DNA of 64,000 bases from Carnobacterium_B sp045617425 (GCF_045617425.1 NZ_JAZLIO010000009.1:496001-560000), one strand, 5' to 3'; shown: positions 8,900-18,216, counted from the stretch's first letter. Translations and numbers: made by a program. Notes: generated by a model from the sequence alone, not told the origin.

Positions 8900-9565
8900 T
8901 TATATCATCATTCTTTTTTCTAATTCTTTCAAAACTTCTACCCGATAAAAAATAATCGTTATGACTAGCATTATTGTGCTAAAACCAATAGATAGCCACG
9001 ATGGTAAAGGAGTGGTTACCCAATTAAAGAAAAGAAATACGGCTGGTATAAAACCTATCAAGGCAGCACATAGCAAATATAAAATATAATCTCCAACTTC
9101 TATTTTTACTAATCGGACTGCAATATACATAGCAACAAGCGCAAATATACAAATCATAGGTACCGCATGAGTTGTTGACCAAGCTGACCAACCGCCTACA
9201 TAATCCCAATAAATACTTAGGAGGGATAAAGAAATAATCAGATAAACAATGCTTTTAGCAATATTTCGTCGTTTCCGAATAATGATTAATAGAACTAACC
9301 ACATGCTCACTATACCAAATGAAATGATATTCAGACCCTTGGCTGAATGTAGCCAGAATAATTCAATAATCAAAGATATACTAATCGTCGCAAGAGAAAT
9401 AATCATCAATATCCGGATAACTTGTTCTTTGTTAAAACGTAACGGGATATCTGGATAAGGATTCGGTATAAGTGTGTCCGAACTTTTTTCTAACGACTGA
9501 TGACAAAGTGGACAAGTTGACCAATCGCCTTTAACTGTTACCTGACAGTGTTGGCAATGACTCAT
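8900..9565 (-). CDS. zinc-ribbon membrane protein, DUF6320-like
   Basis: A 221-residue protein. The N-terminus has a zinc ribbon with two CxxC pairs (HCQHC and CPLCH in the first 24 residues), then a linker and about six hydrophobic segments from residue about 55 to 215. This architecture matches DUF6320 proteins that travel with acyltransferases of the alcohol acetyltransferase type. I chose ATG 9565, 8 bp after AGGAG; a GTG at 9574 overlaps the stop of the upstream gene. It is last in a three-gene operon. Function is unknown. Confidence 0.7.
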   Translation of the reverse strand: MSHCQHCQVTVKGDWSTCPLCHQSLEKSSDTLIPNPYPDIPLRFNKEQVIRILMIISLATISISLIIELFWLHSAKGLNIISFGIVSMWLVLLIIIRKRRNIAKSIVYLIISLSLLSIYWDYVGGWSAWSTTHAVPMICIFALVAMYIAVRLVKIEVGDYILYLLCAALIGFIPAVFLFFNWVTTPLPSWLSIGFSTIMLVITIIFYRVEVLKELEKRMMI

Positions 9566-9570
9566 AATTT

Positions 9571-10980
9571 TCACTCCTCACTAGTAATTTCGTTTATCTT
9601 ATTGGCAGATAGGGTTACTGGTATTCCAAGAGCCGTTAGATCTCTAACAAATTGTTTAGAAATGGTGGTTTCAACAAATGGTGAATTTAAACAGATCGAT
9701 AAATGATCATGGTGACTAATGACACAAAACTGAGGTCTAACAGCAGATGTTTGAAAATAAAATTGTTGAACCTTTTCATCAATTCCTTGAGATAGATGCA
9801 CCTTGCCTAAGTTAGACATAGCAAATGTCAATCCACGATTGTTAAAATAATTGATTGCTTTTAAAACGATATCCTTAATAGGACGAATGATTACACGTGT
9901 GACTGGGTTAAATTCATAGGCTATCAAGTTGTTCAATCGTTTTTCTAAGCTATCTGGACTAAGCTGCTGTTGAAGTTGTTCTTTAAGTGTTTTACAAATG
10001 ATAGCTAGCGTTGTTTCCTCTGCTGGATCATATGTGTATTCCAACCGCGTAGTACTGAAAAAATTTCGTGCTGAATTTGAATAGTAAAATTGTCTTAGAT
10101 TAACTGGAACTGATACCGCTATGGTCATTCCATTTTGTACAGCTGGATCTGTTTTTCGAATGGCTTCCATAAATAATGCCGTTAAATAAATCGTAAGAGA
10201 AGCCTGTTGTTCATGTGCTAATGCCAAAACAGGTTGAACTGGCATGTCCAATTCGATAACATGCGTTCGATTATCAATAGTTCGCTTACCTTTCACTTGA
10301 TAAACTTTCTTTTTCTTCGCATTTTCTTGTTCGGGTGCTGTTTCATATTGAATAGCTTTTTTCCCATAACGCAATGCAAATTTCCCAACCGTCTTGCTGG
10401 CTCCTGTTAATTTTCGGATGGCAGATTGAGTCGCTTCAGTATAACTGCGTTGCCCCTTATGACGAAAATAATGAATAAAACTATCTGTATCCATCTGTTC
10501 GATTGGATGCCTGGAAAGAGAATTTTCTTCATTTAATTGAGTAGATGGCTGAGCATACCGAAGGAGAACATATTCACTTAGCAAATCTTCAAAAAACCAC
10601 AATGCTCCTGTTCCATCTGATAAAGCGTGAAAAACTTCCAAATGAATTCGATTTTGATAATAAATCACTCGAAATAACAATTCTTTGCGATCATAGTGAT
10701 ACAATTGAGCACAAGGTGGTTGTTCGTCTAACATTACTTGTGGTTTAAGATCACTTTCTTCTAAGTAATACCAAAATACTCCTCTACGCAGTACACTATG
10801 GTACAGCAGATAAGATTCAAATGTTTTATCCAGAGCTTGCTGCAAAAGTTCTGGGTCTATTGAATCTTCCATAGCTGCACTTAAACGAAAAACTTTTGTA
10901 TCAAAATCAGTCATTGCTGCAAGAAAAATATTGGACGCATTATCTAAGCGGACCCATGTTTTTCTTTTGGATCTTTTCAT
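9571..10980 (-). CDS. alcohol-acetyltransferase-like (condensation-fold) protein
   Basis: A 469-residue protein of the CoA-dependent acyltransferase/condensation superfamily. The active-site motif HxxxDG is visible as HALSDGTGALWFFEDLL near residue 133, followed by a second half with SVPVNLRQFYYSNSARNFF, typical of this group. The acyl donor and acceptor are unknown. It is the middle gene between an HSL-type esterase (37 bp upstream) and the DUF6320 membrane protein (adjacent downstream). GGAGGA precedes the ATG at 10980. Linking it to lipid or surface-glycolipid acylation is inference. Confidence 0.75.
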   Translation of the reverse strand: MKRSKRKTWVRLDNASNIFLAAMTDFDTKVFRLSAAMEDSIDPELLQQALDKTFESYLLYHSVLRRGVFWYYLEESDLKPQVMLDEQPPCAQLYHYDRKELLFRVIYYQNRIHLEVFHALSDGTGALWFFEDLLSEYVLLRYAQPSTQLNEENSLSRHPIEQMDTDSFIHYFRHKGQRSYTEATQSAIRKLTGASKTVGKFALRYGKKAIQYETAPEQENAKKKKVYQVKGKRTIDNRTHVIELDMPVQPVLALAHEQQASLTIYLTALFMEAIRKTDPAVQNGMTIAVSVPVNLRQFYYSNSARNFFSTTRLEYTYDPAEETTLAIICKTLKEQLQQQLSPDSLEKRLNNLIAYEFNPVTRVIIRPIKDIVLKAINYFNNRGLTFAMSNLGKVHLSQGIDEKVQQFYFQTSAVRPQFCVISHHDHLSICLNSPFVETTISKQFVRDLTALGIPVTLSANKINEITSEE

Positions 10981-11017
10981 TATTCTCCTCCTTTCATTTG
11001 GATAAAATCCCTTTAAA

Positions 11018-11935
11018 TCAGTTCAAAAATTCATTTATTGCTTGATAAGTGGCTGTCACCGGAGCTGCAATTTTAGGATAGGTAATAAATCCATGCACAG
11101 CACCTCCAATACGTTGTATCACTACCTCATTTCCAGCTTCCTTTAAAGCTATACCATACATTTCTCCTTCGTCACGTAAAGGATCAAATTCAGCCGTTAT
11201 AATCAATGTTTTAGGTTGATGGGTTAAATCTTTTGCCATCAGTGGTGCAATATAAGGATTTTTACGGTTAGCTTTATTAGGCTCGTACATTTCCATATAT
11301 TCCTGAACTTTTTTTGAAGTTAATCCATATTCATATCCGTTAGTACGAATCGATTTAAAAGGTGAACTTTTGGAATGGTTCCAATAAGTTACGGGATACA
11401 GTAATATTTGTTTAGTCGGAATTTGTTTTCCTTTATCTCTTAATAATAAAGAAACAGCTGCAACCAAATTTCCGCCGGCTGAATCTCCAATCAACGTAAT
11501 TTGTGACGCATCTAATAAACCGCTTAATTCCAGTTGAGTCATTAAGGTTTCTGCCACTTGGTAACAATCTTCCAAACCTGATGGGTACGGAAATTCGGGT
11601 GCTAGACGATAATCAACTGAATACACGACTCTTCCTGTTAAATCAGCCATATTGATACAAGCACTCGTGTAGGTATCAATGTCGCCTATTACCCAGCCTC
11701 CTCCATGAAAAAAAACTAAAACATCTTCATTTAATGGTTCCTTTGGGTAAAATATGCGAACTGGAATATCATGTGATTGATCCTCTGAATAAATTTTCTT
11801 ATCCAATATTCGATAGCCTTTTTTAGGCTTTTTTGAGAATAGTTGTTGTGCTTTCCTTACCCAGATATAGTCTTCTTGCATATTGATTTTTGGTGAAGAT
11901 ACTACCTTTAGTATCAATCGAACGAATAGATTCAT
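11018..11935 (-). CDS. alpha/beta hydrolase of the hormone-sensitive lipase (HSL) family
   Basis: A 305-residue esterase-type protein. The HSL oxyanion-hole motif HGGGW, the nucleophile elbow GDSAGG and a C-terminal EFDPLRDE plus HGF supply the Ser-Asp-His triad. By family it hydrolyses short acyl esters. An AAAGGG site lies 6 bp before ATG 11935, which I prefer to an ATG at 11959 with no site. It is the first gene of the operon with the acyltransferase and DUF6320 protein, so synthesis and removal of an acyl group on the same product is conceivable but unproven. Confidence 0.85.
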   Translation of the reverse strand: MNLFVRLILKVVSSPKINMQEDYIWVRKAQQLFSKKPKKGYRILDKKIYSEDQSHDIPVRIFYPKEPLNEDVLVFFHGGGWVIGDIDTYTSACINMADLTGRVVYSVDYRLAPEFPYPSGLEDCYQVAETLMTQLELSGLLDASQITLIGDSAGGNLVAAVSLLLRDKGKQIPTKQILLYPVTYWNHSKSSPFKSIRTNGYEYGLTSKKVQEYMEMYEPNKANRKNPYIAPLMAKDLTHQPKTLIITAEFDPLRDEGEMYGIALKEAGNEVVIQRIGGAVHGFITYPKIAAPVTATYQAINEFLN

Positions 11936-12092
11936 GGTTTTCCCTTTCACACTGCACATTCTTTTTATTTAGCATGAGTTATTCGATTAGGATTGTCAAG
12001 CCAAACTATTTTTTCTACTTTATAACTTTATTAGGAAAAATGAACTGCTTCCTTTTCAAAAACTGCTATAACACTTATTTAACTATATAAAA

Positions 12093-12127
12093 AGAAGGTT
12101 TAGGATATCTTTCATCCTAAACCTTCT
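12093..12127. terminator. terminator hairpin between esterase operon promoter region and yndM-like gene
   Basis: AGAAGGTTTAGGAT pairs with ATCCTAAACCTTCT around 7 nt. It lies 17 bp past the stop of the leftward yndM-like gene. Confidence 0.8.
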
Positions 12128-12143
12128 AATATGAGTGCTATCT

Positions 12144-12509
12144 TTATTTCATTTTTCTTTCATCTGGTACAATATCTTGTTTTAATAACCATTTATGGAA
12201 GAACCATTCTCCTCCGCCAATTAAAATAGCAGGAATCAGTACTTTCATCCATAAATCTGCTGTGTAGTCCATAGAAGTAAGGTAAATCCATAAGATAACT
12301 GCTGCTGCTCCAGAATCTGCAATTGTAGCTGCAACATTCCCAATTTTTCTTAAAATAACCAAGTCTCCTAAAATATAAATCATGACTACAATGATAACCC
12401 CTACAATAGTAGAATCCATAAAACTAACATCATATATACCAGTCAATACGATCCATAAAATAGCCCAAATCATAATGGCTTTTATTACTAAAGCTTTTAC
12501 ATGTTTCAT
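12144..12509 (-). CDS. YndM-family (DUF2512) small membrane protein
   Basis: A 121-residue protein with four hydrophobic helices and the conserved ILGDLVILRKIGN and ADSGAAAVILW segments of the YndM/DUF2512 family. It would sit in the cytoplasmic membrane. No biochemical function is known to me. The ATG at 12509 follows GAAGGAG. It is monocistronic. Confidence 0.8.
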   Translation of the reverse strand: MKHVKALVIKAIMIWAILWIVLTGIYDVSFMDSTIVGVIIVVMIYILGDLVILRKIGNVAATIADSGAAAVILWIYLTSMDYTADLWMKVLIPAILIGGGEWFFHKWLLKQDIVPDERKMK

Positions 12510-12652
12510 ATTTCTATCACTCCTTCTTTTTTTATTTTGTCTGCTAAGACGAGTACAAGATAAAATACCAAATGTGTTGCTTTGTTTAATATAACTTTAC
12601 GTTATTCTATTCTTAAAATCAAAAATAACAACTTGTATTTCTTATGAATTTA

Positions 12653-12994
12653 TCAATAAAGAGATTGAACAAAAGCTTCTGTTTCTTCAGTCGCATTCAT
12701 AGTAAGATCACTATATTTTTTTTGTATTTCGCTTACCATTGCTCTACCAATTCCTTCTCCTCTGAAGGACGGTAAAACTGCTAAATGCTTAATAATAAAT
12801 TCTTTTTCTTGGACTTCAATACCGATTATTCCAATGTATTTTTCTTCTTCTTTCCAAAAATACATTTCCATATCAGGGTTCTGTTCATAGAGTTGCATCA
12901 ATTGTTGGAGTTGTTTAGCGTCATGCTCTTTTAACATCAGTGATAGTAAACCTAAAGCCATTTTATTTTGGCTATTTCTGAACTTAACTAACAC
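12653..12994 (-). CDS. ribT: RibT-like GNAT acetyltransferase
   Basis: A 113-residue GNAT protein starting at GTG 12994. The opening VKFRNSQNKMALGLLSLM and the mid-region WKEEEKYIGIIGIE align by eye with B. subtilis RibT, and the acetyl-CoA loop RGEGIGRAM is present. RibT is normally encoded at the end of the riboflavin operon; here no rib gene is adjacent. The substrate is unknown. A ribosome site AGGAGA is present, though 12 bp from the start, so the exact start is less certain. The symbol is a similarity label. Confidence 0.7.
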   Translation of the reverse strand: MLVKFRNSQNKMALGLLSLMLKEHDAKQLQQLMQLYEQNPDMEMYFWKEEEKYIGIIGIEVQEKEFIIKHLAVLPSFRGEGIGRAMVSEIQKKYSDLTMNATEETEAFVQSLY

Positions 12995-13142
12995 TAGATA
13001 TCCTACTCTCCTTTAACATAAATCACATCCATCTTGGTTACTAGGAAAGATTACCACATACCTAATCAGTGTCCCAACAAAGTGAACTGCTAGTTAACTG
13101 TTATATGCATTTTTTTCTACATCAAATCTGAAATTGTTACAA

Positions 13143-13649
13143 TTAATGGATTTCGATTTTCAAACTTTCCAACACATCTAAAGCTTCATTATGCAATTTT
13201 TCAGTAGAACCTGCACATAAGTCTTTAATCACTTTTATGGTAGCAAGCGGAAAAGAATTATGCAGCATAATTGCATTTGATAACACACACACATTTGTTT
13301 CTACACCAATAAATTCAATGATTCTATCGGGATCATCTTCATATTGGCTTCTTAATTCTGCTGCATTCTCAGGAGAAATAGAATGGAATTTTTTCTTAAT
13401 AGCTTTATGTTTTTTCAAGACTTCTTTTAGCGGACCAAATAACTCCAACCCCCATTGTTTTTCTTCATCTGATCGATCATCATCCTCTAATTCATGCTGA
13501 TTTAACGTATAATAAACAGGTTCCCCTTTTTTTTCTTGTTCTTGTATTTCTTTAATTATTTTTGGTACTAATGTTTCAGCGTTTGTAACTGAAAGAATTC
13601 CTTTTTCTTCATCTACAAAATCATTTTGCATATCAATAACAAAAAGCAT
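13143..13649 (-). CDS. isochorismatase-family cysteine hydrolase
   Basis: A 168-residue protein. VIDMQNDF at residues 3-10 supplies the catalytic Asp, and GVETNVCVLSNAI near residue 112 supplies the nucleophilic Cys. The family includes nicotinamidases and isochorismate hydrolases; the sequence does not settle which. Length is in the usual 160-210 range. GGGAGGAAA precedes the ATG at 13649. The gene lies downstream of, and in the same direction as, the YflT-like gene, with a hairpin between them. Confidence 0.82.
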   Translation of the reverse strand: MLFVIDMQNDFVDEEKGILSVTNAETLVPKIIKEIQEQEKKGEPVYYTLNQHELEDDDRSDEEKQWGLELFGPLKEVLKKHKAIKKKFHSISPENAAELRSQYEDDPDRIIEFIGVETNVCVLSNAIMLHNSFPLATIKVIKDLCAGSTEKLHNEALDVLESLKIEIH

Positions 13650-13675
13650 TTGATTTCCTCCCTTTTATAGAACGC

Positions 13676-13703
13676 CAAAAGAGTCACACAATTTGTGTAA
13701 CTC
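13676..13703 (-). terminator. terminator of the YflT-like gene
   Basis: On the minus strand GAGTTACACAA pairs with TTGTGTGACTC (one mismatch pair), followed by TTTT. Confidence 0.65.
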
Positions 13704-13746
13704 CATTAGGTAGTTAAAAAATTGAACATCTAGTGATGGATACTGG

Positions 13747-14250
13747 TTATCTTGGTGGTAGAGTGGAGTCATCAAGATTATCCTTTTCTGGGTCCTCTTT
13801 TGCTGCTCCAGGATTCACACCAACACCAGGAATAATAGGAATTGATCCAAATCCTGAAGCCGTATTGTTTCCAGTCGGTACAATAGGAATAACCTGTTTT
13901 TTTCTATCCTCATCCGCATAATCTGTATAATCATCAATAATCACTACATATTCCCCATTTTTAATAGCCTTTGTGTAGTCTTCCGTTTGTTTTTTACTAA
14001 AGTGATATTTTCCAAGTGGACTGTCTTCTTCATTTGAAAAAACTTGTTTAACTTTTTCCCATACAGAGGGTGATTCTTCTACAGTGGTAACCGATTCAAC
14101 CTCAGCTATAGTTTGACTTTTTATCGCTTCGATTTTTTCTTTTTTTGCCACTACAGTAATATTATCTGACCTGTAGCCTTCTTGTAACAATTGTTCAACT
14201 TTTGCAGTTGTTTCTTCAATTGTAGGATAAGCTGCTTGTATTTTTTTCAT
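13747..14250 (-). CDS. YflT/GSP17M-domain general stress protein
   Basis: A 167-residue protein. The N-terminal half carries a YflT-type domain (IEETTAKVEQLLQEGYRSDNITVVAKK), and YTKAIKNGEYVVIIDD matches the end of this domain. The C-terminal 45 residues are rich in Pro, Gly and Asp and look disordered. A second gene with the same N-terminal domain lies at 47502-48437. Stress induction is family knowledge. The molecular role is unknown. Confidence 0.78.
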   Translation of the reverse strand: MKKIQAAYPTIEETTAKVEQLLQEGYRSDNITVVAKKEKIEAIKSQTIAEVESVTTVEESPSVWEKVKQVFSNEEDSPLGKYHFSKKQTEDYTKAIKNGEYVVIIDDYTDYADEDRKKQVIPIVPTGNNTASGFGSIPIIPGVGVNPGAAKEDPEKDNLDDSTLPPR

Positions 14251-14473
14251 CTACTTCCACACCTTTCGTTTCTGCTTGTATTTCTTATATCATATCAAAT
14301 AAAAGAAACGCTTCCAAAGATAATGCTTTTAATTTTTTTCATTTAGTCTAATGAATGATTCATTAACTAGTTGTAATCGTTACTCAAAAAAAGACTTTAC
14401 ATGATACAATAAAAGAAAAAAACAAATTGGTATAGAAAACAATTCTATACTTTTAAAGAAAAGAGTGTGACAT

Positions 14474-16111
14474 ATGAGAAGAACGGTTAAAGAATTTAGT
14501 TTTTTAACACTTGCTTCCCTCGCAGTGTTAAGTGCATGTGGAAATACTGGACAAGAAAATACAGAAAATACTGATGAAGAACAGCAAATCCTAAATTTAG
14601 CTGCTGATTCAGAAATGGATACGATGGATACCACGATATCCACTACCAATTTTACACCTATGAACAATGTCTTTGAAGGGTTGATTACTTACGATTTAGA
14701 GGGGAATTTAGTACCTGGAAATGCAACTGCTATGCCTGAAGTATCTGAAGATGGGTTAACCTATATTTTCAATCTTCGTGAAGATGCTAATTGGTCAAAT
14801 GGAACACCTGTAACAGCTGATGATTTTGTTTTTGCATGGAAAAGAATGGTAAATCCCGAAAATGGTTCTGGATATGCTTATTTATTTTCGGGAATCGTTA
14901 ACAATGCTGAAGCAATTTTAAACGGTGAAACACCTGTCGATGAACTAGGAGTAGAAGCTGTTGATGATAAGACGTTAAAAGTAACATTAGAAAAACCTGT
15001 ACCTTACTTTCTTGATGTCTTGACTATCCCCTCTTACTTCCCACAAAATGAAGCTTTTGTAATGGAACAAGGTGAAAACTACGGGCTGACTGCAGAAAAT
15101 GTTATTTATAATGGTCCTTTTACACTAGCGGATTGGGATGCTGCTTCAGGAGATTCTTGGAAGTATCTAAAAAACGATGACTATTGGGACAAAGATACGG
15201 TTATATTAGACGAAATCAATAATCAAGTCGTTAAAGAAGTTGGAACTGGACTTAACTTATTTGAATCTGGCGAATTAGATTCTATTAATTTATCTGGTGA
15301 TTTTGTCGCTCAGTATACAGAAAATCCTGATTTCAAAACGAATGGCAAAGCATGGATCAACTATATTGAAGTGAATCATGCCGTTCCTGAATTAGCGAAT
15401 GAAAATATTCGTAAGGCGTTAACTTACGCCATCAATCGTCAAGGTTTTACCGATAATGTTCTCTTAAATGGTTCTCAGCCAACATTTGGACATGTGCCAA
15501 ATGGTTTAGCAAAAAACCCTGAAACTGGTACTGATTTCCGTGAAGATGCTGGAGATGTCGTGGAATACAATGTAGAAACGGCTCAAGGAGCATGGGAAAC
15601 TGGTTTAGAAGAATTGGGTACGGAGAGTATTTCATTGGAATTAACAACTTCAGATTCTGAAGATAGTAAGAAATTAGCAGAATTCCTTCAAAGCGAATTA
15701 CAAAACAATTTGCCTGGTTTAACGATTGAGATCCGTCAAATGCCAGATAACTCTAGATTAGATAATATTAAGTCTGGCAACTATGAAATAGCGACCTCTT
15801 ATTGGTTAGCTGATTTTGCAGACCCTATTAATTTTATCGAACGTTTTGATACAGATATTAATCGCGGAAATTATTCATTTGAAGACATTGATGCACTAAT
15901 CGATCAAAGCAATCAACAATACGATGATGCCTTAGAAAGATGGAACACTCTAATCGAAATTGAAAAAGTTGCTTTAGGTGAACATTATGTTCATGTTCCG
16001 GTCTACCAAACAGCTGAAGCTTATCTTGAGAAGCCTTATGTAAAAGACATTTATCGCCCAGTATTTGGTAGTCGAAGTTTTAAATATGCATCTATTGATT
16101 CTACAAAATAA
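14474..16111 (+). CDS. oppA: OppA-type peptide ABC transporter substrate-binding lipoprotein
   Basis: A complete 545-residue peptide-binding lipoprotein. The signal peptide ends in lipobox LSAC with the lipidated Cys at residue 22. The SBP_bac_5 body shows GTPVTADDFVFAWKR near residue 110 and YNGPFTLADWD near 215. No opp permease or ATPase genes are adjacent, so it must use a transporter encoded elsewhere, or scavenge signalling peptides. It is the second oppA in the window. A hairpin at 16135-16172 ends the unit. Confidence 0.93.
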   Translation: MRRTVKEFSFLTLASLAVLSACGNTGQENTENTDEEQQILNLAADSEMDTMDTTISTTNFTPMNNVFEGLITYDLEGNLVPGNATAMPEVSEDGLTYIFNLREDANWSNGTPVTADDFVFAWKRMVNPENGSGYAYLFSGIVNNAEAILNGETPVDELGVEAVDDKTLKVTLEKPVPYFLDVLTIPSYFPQNEAFVMEQGENYGLTAENVIYNGPFTLADWDAASGDSWKYLKNDDYWDKDTVILDEINNQVVKEVGTGLNLFESGELDSINLSGDFVAQYTENPDFKTNGKAWINYIEVNHAVPELANENIRKALTYAINRQGFTDNVLLNGSQPTFGHVPNGLAKNPETGTDFREDAGDVVEYNVETAQGAWETGLEELGTESISLELTTSDSEDSKKLAEFLQSELQNNLPGLTIEIRQMPDNSRLDNIKSGNYEIATSYWLADFADPINFIERFDTDINRGNYSFEDIDALIDQSNQQYDDALERWNTLIEIEKVALGEHYVHVPVYQTAEAYLEKPYVKDIYRPVFGSRSFKYASIDSTK

Positions 16112-16134
16112 GGCTAATTAAATGAAATTCAGCG

Positions 16135-16172
16135 AAAACAACTCATGTTATAGGATGAACAGGGTTGTTTTT
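16135..16172 (+). terminator. terminator after oppA
   Basis: AAAACAAC pairs with GGTTGTTTT, with an inner CATGTT/AACAGG pairing, and T's follow. Confidence 0.65.
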
Positions 16173-16274
16173 ACTTATGTAGGTTTGCATAAAATCACTA
16201 TATACCGATAATTTATACTTTTCTTAAGTATTTTCCTATATACTAAAGCAAGAACTTATTTAAGGAGCTTATTA

Positions 16275-17120
16275 ATGAAATTAAAAATTGTAACCGATTC
16301 AACCGTCGAATTAACCGACGAAGAAACTGCTCGTTACGGTATCACCATCGTACCTTTATCTTCTACAATTGATGGAATTGTTTATCACGATGATATCGAA
16401 ATAACAAATAAAGAATTTTTACAAAAAATGCAACAATCGTCTACATTGCCTAAATCTTCTCAGCCCCCTGTTGGGAAATTTTTAGATACCTACAATACCT
16501 TAACAGCTGACGGAAGTGAAGTTTTATCTATTCATGTAACTGAAACCTTAAGTGGAACAGTTCAATCAGCGCATCAAGCCGCAAAGTTAGCTGATGGAGA
16601 TGTAACAGTTATCGATTCTAAATTTTGCGCACGCGGTATGGCTTTTCAAGTCCTAGCTGCAGCTGAATTTGCTGAAAAAGCTTCATCAATAGAAGAAGTC
16701 CTTGATCATTTAGAAGATATAAAATCTAGAACCATCCTTTATATCAGTATTGCAAACCTGGAGAACATGATAAAAGGTGGCCGCATTGGTAAGACTATGG
16801 GAAAATTTACTTCTTTAATGAATATCAAAGCTACTTTAGAAATGACGGATGGAAAACTGCATTCAGATTCTAAAGGACGTGGAACGAAGTCAATTGTGAA
16901 GCGTTATAAAGAAATCTGTCATACCCTTCATGATGCACCCAAAAAAGTTATTGCTATCGGTTTTACTCATATTGGTATGAGCGACTATTCAACTACGATT
17001 TTAGAGCTTTTAAAAACAACCTTTCCTCATGTTGAACCAATGGTTTCTTACGCTAGTCCTAGTGTAATGACACATGCAGGTCCTGAAGCAATTTCCGTCC
17101 AATTTTTATTAGAAAAATAG
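16275..17120 (+). CDS. DegV-family fatty-acid-binding protein
   Basis: A 281-residue DegV protein. The start KIVTDSTVELT and the later SSQPPVGKFLDTY, HVTETLSGTVQSAHQAA and GGRIGK segments are the family's ligand-pocket motifs. DegV proteins present host-derived or exogenous fatty acids to the FakA kinase (FakB role). No fakA is nearby. The ATG has AAGGAG upstream; a terminator follows directly. It is monocistronic. Confidence 0.92.
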   Translation: MKLKIVTDSTVELTDEETARYGITIVPLSSTIDGIVYHDDIEITNKEFLQKMQQSSTLPKSSQPPVGKFLDTYNTLTADGSEVLSIHVTETLSGTVQSAHQAAKLADGDVTVIDSKFCARGMAFQVLAAAEFAEKASSIEEVLDHLEDIKSRTILYISIANLENMIKGGRIGKTMGKFTSLMNIKATLEMTDGKLHSDSKGRGTKSIVKRYKEICHTLHDAPKKVIAIGFTHIGMSDYSTTILELLKTTFPHVEPMVSYASPSVMTHAGPEAISVQFLLEK

Positions 17121-17147
17121 CTATTGAACGGTAAAACTACATTTTAG

Positions 17148-17187
17148 AAGCCACACTATCTAATATTTATAGATGGCGTGGCTTTTT
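17148..17187 (+). terminator. terminator after degV-family gene
   Basis: AAGCCAC pairs with GTGGCTT with a further inner ATCTA/TAGAT stem, then TTTTT. Confidence 0.82.
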
Positions 17188-17213
17188 GATGTTCTTTTTA
17201 TGTGTACTACCGC

Positions 17214-17397
17214 CACTCTTCCGTGAAATACCCTTTAACGGAAGAGTGACGTTGAAAAAGTGTCTCACTTATCCATGAAACGACTTTTCATAGATAAGTG
17301 ACCCCAAATTTGATTCTCACTTTTCCATCAAAGTTAGTTTCATGTCGAAGTGAATTTAGAATCCAACCTCACTCTTCCATGAAAAGATGAGTTGGAT
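17214..17397. repeat. array of four diverged hairpin repeats
   Basis: Four short inverted repeats stand in a row between degV and fetB: 17214-17248, 17265-17301, 17317-17353 and 17361-17397, each about 35-37 bp at about 50-bp spacing. The left arms share the motif YCACTYWTCCRTGAAA. The first has perfect arms CACTCTTCCGT/ACGGAAGAGTG; the second pairs TCACTTATC/GATAAGTGA. A related copy lies at 53153-53184. The compensating changes between arms suggest that the fold is kept. It is not CRISPR: arms differ and no constant spacers exist. Confidence 0.6.
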
Positions 17398-17457
17398 TTA
17401 AAAATCATCTATTATTATTCATTTATTTAGATAAAACTTTTATTCAGACAGTTCACA

Positions 17458-18216
17458 TTACATTTTCAGTTGTTTTCGTTCTGTATAAAATTCCTTATAC
17501 GCCATATAACTTGCACTAACGGATGCGATACTTGTAGTAGATAATAACATGAAAGTCACCATAATTTGGTATTTAATCGCGTGTGTAGGATCCACTCCAG
17601 CAAACATCAAGCCTGACATCATTCCGGGCAGACTGACAATCCCAATCGTTTTTGCTGAATCAATTGTTGGCGACATACCTGCACGAATGCTATCCCGCAC
17701 AATTGAACGAGAAGCTTGCTTTAAATCTGCGCCTAAAGCTAATTTTTCTAAAACTTGTTGTCGTTGATCAGTAAATTTTGCATTCAAATTTCGGTAACAG
17801 ATACCAATAGCAATCATCGAATTACTGGCGATCATTCCTGAAATTGGAATCACTTGTGAAGGAATAAATAACACTGAACCTGACACGACTAAAACCAGTA
17901 ACGTTAAACTCGTTGCAGTAAAAATAGCAATAAACGAGATTTTAAATGCATGGGATAAGCCTTTGCTCCTCTTTCCTGCATTAAAAGAAGCATTAAAAAT
18001 AATGACTAAAACGAGTGCTAATGTTACTACAGTATTGTTTAATTTGAAAACGTAGCCTAATAAATAACCAACTGCAAATAGTTGAATAACAGCTCGAAAA
18101 ACGCTCAGAAGTATATCTTTTCCCAATCCTAACTTTTCTTTATAAACAATCATGAGTGCTATTCCAACTAATGCTGTGGCAAATAATAATGACGTGTTAT
18201 TAATAGCTAGATTCAT
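17458..18216 (-). CDS. fetB: FetB/YbbM-family ABC transporter permease
   Basis: A 252-residue membrane protein with about six to seven hydrophobic segments and the family signature SIVRDSIRAGMSPTIDSAKTIGIVSLPGMMSGLM near residues 165-200. In E. coli FetAB exports iron and protects against peroxide; older names relate it to metal-resistance permeases. Its ATG overlaps the stop of the ATPase gene by 4 bp, so the pair is translationally coupled. The exported metal is not proven here. Confidence 0.85.
   Translation of the reverse strand: MNLAINNTSLLFATALVGIALMIVYKEKLGLGKDILLSVFRAVIQLFAVGYLLGYVFKLNNTVVTLALVLVIIFNASFNAGKRSKGLSHAFKISFIAIFTATSLTLLVLVVSGSVLFIPSQVIPISGMIASNSMIAIGICYRNLNAKFTDQRQQVLEKLALGADLKQASRSIVRDSIRAGMSPTIDSAKTIGIVSLPGMMSGLMFAGVDPTHAIKYQIMVTFMLLSTTSIASVSASYMAYKEFYTERKQLKM

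Noticed and set aside
12382..12594. 70-codon plus-strand frame opposite the yndM-like gene
   Set aside because: It is a shadow of the hydrophobic codons of the real membrane protein.
14380..14667. 95-codon minus-strand frame across the oppA start
   Set aside because: It overlaps the promoter and signal peptide of a clear lipoprotein gene and has no family resemblance.
17214..17397. Possible CRISPR array
   Set aside because: Units are diverged self-complementary hairpins without constant direct repeats and unique spacers; no cas gene is present.
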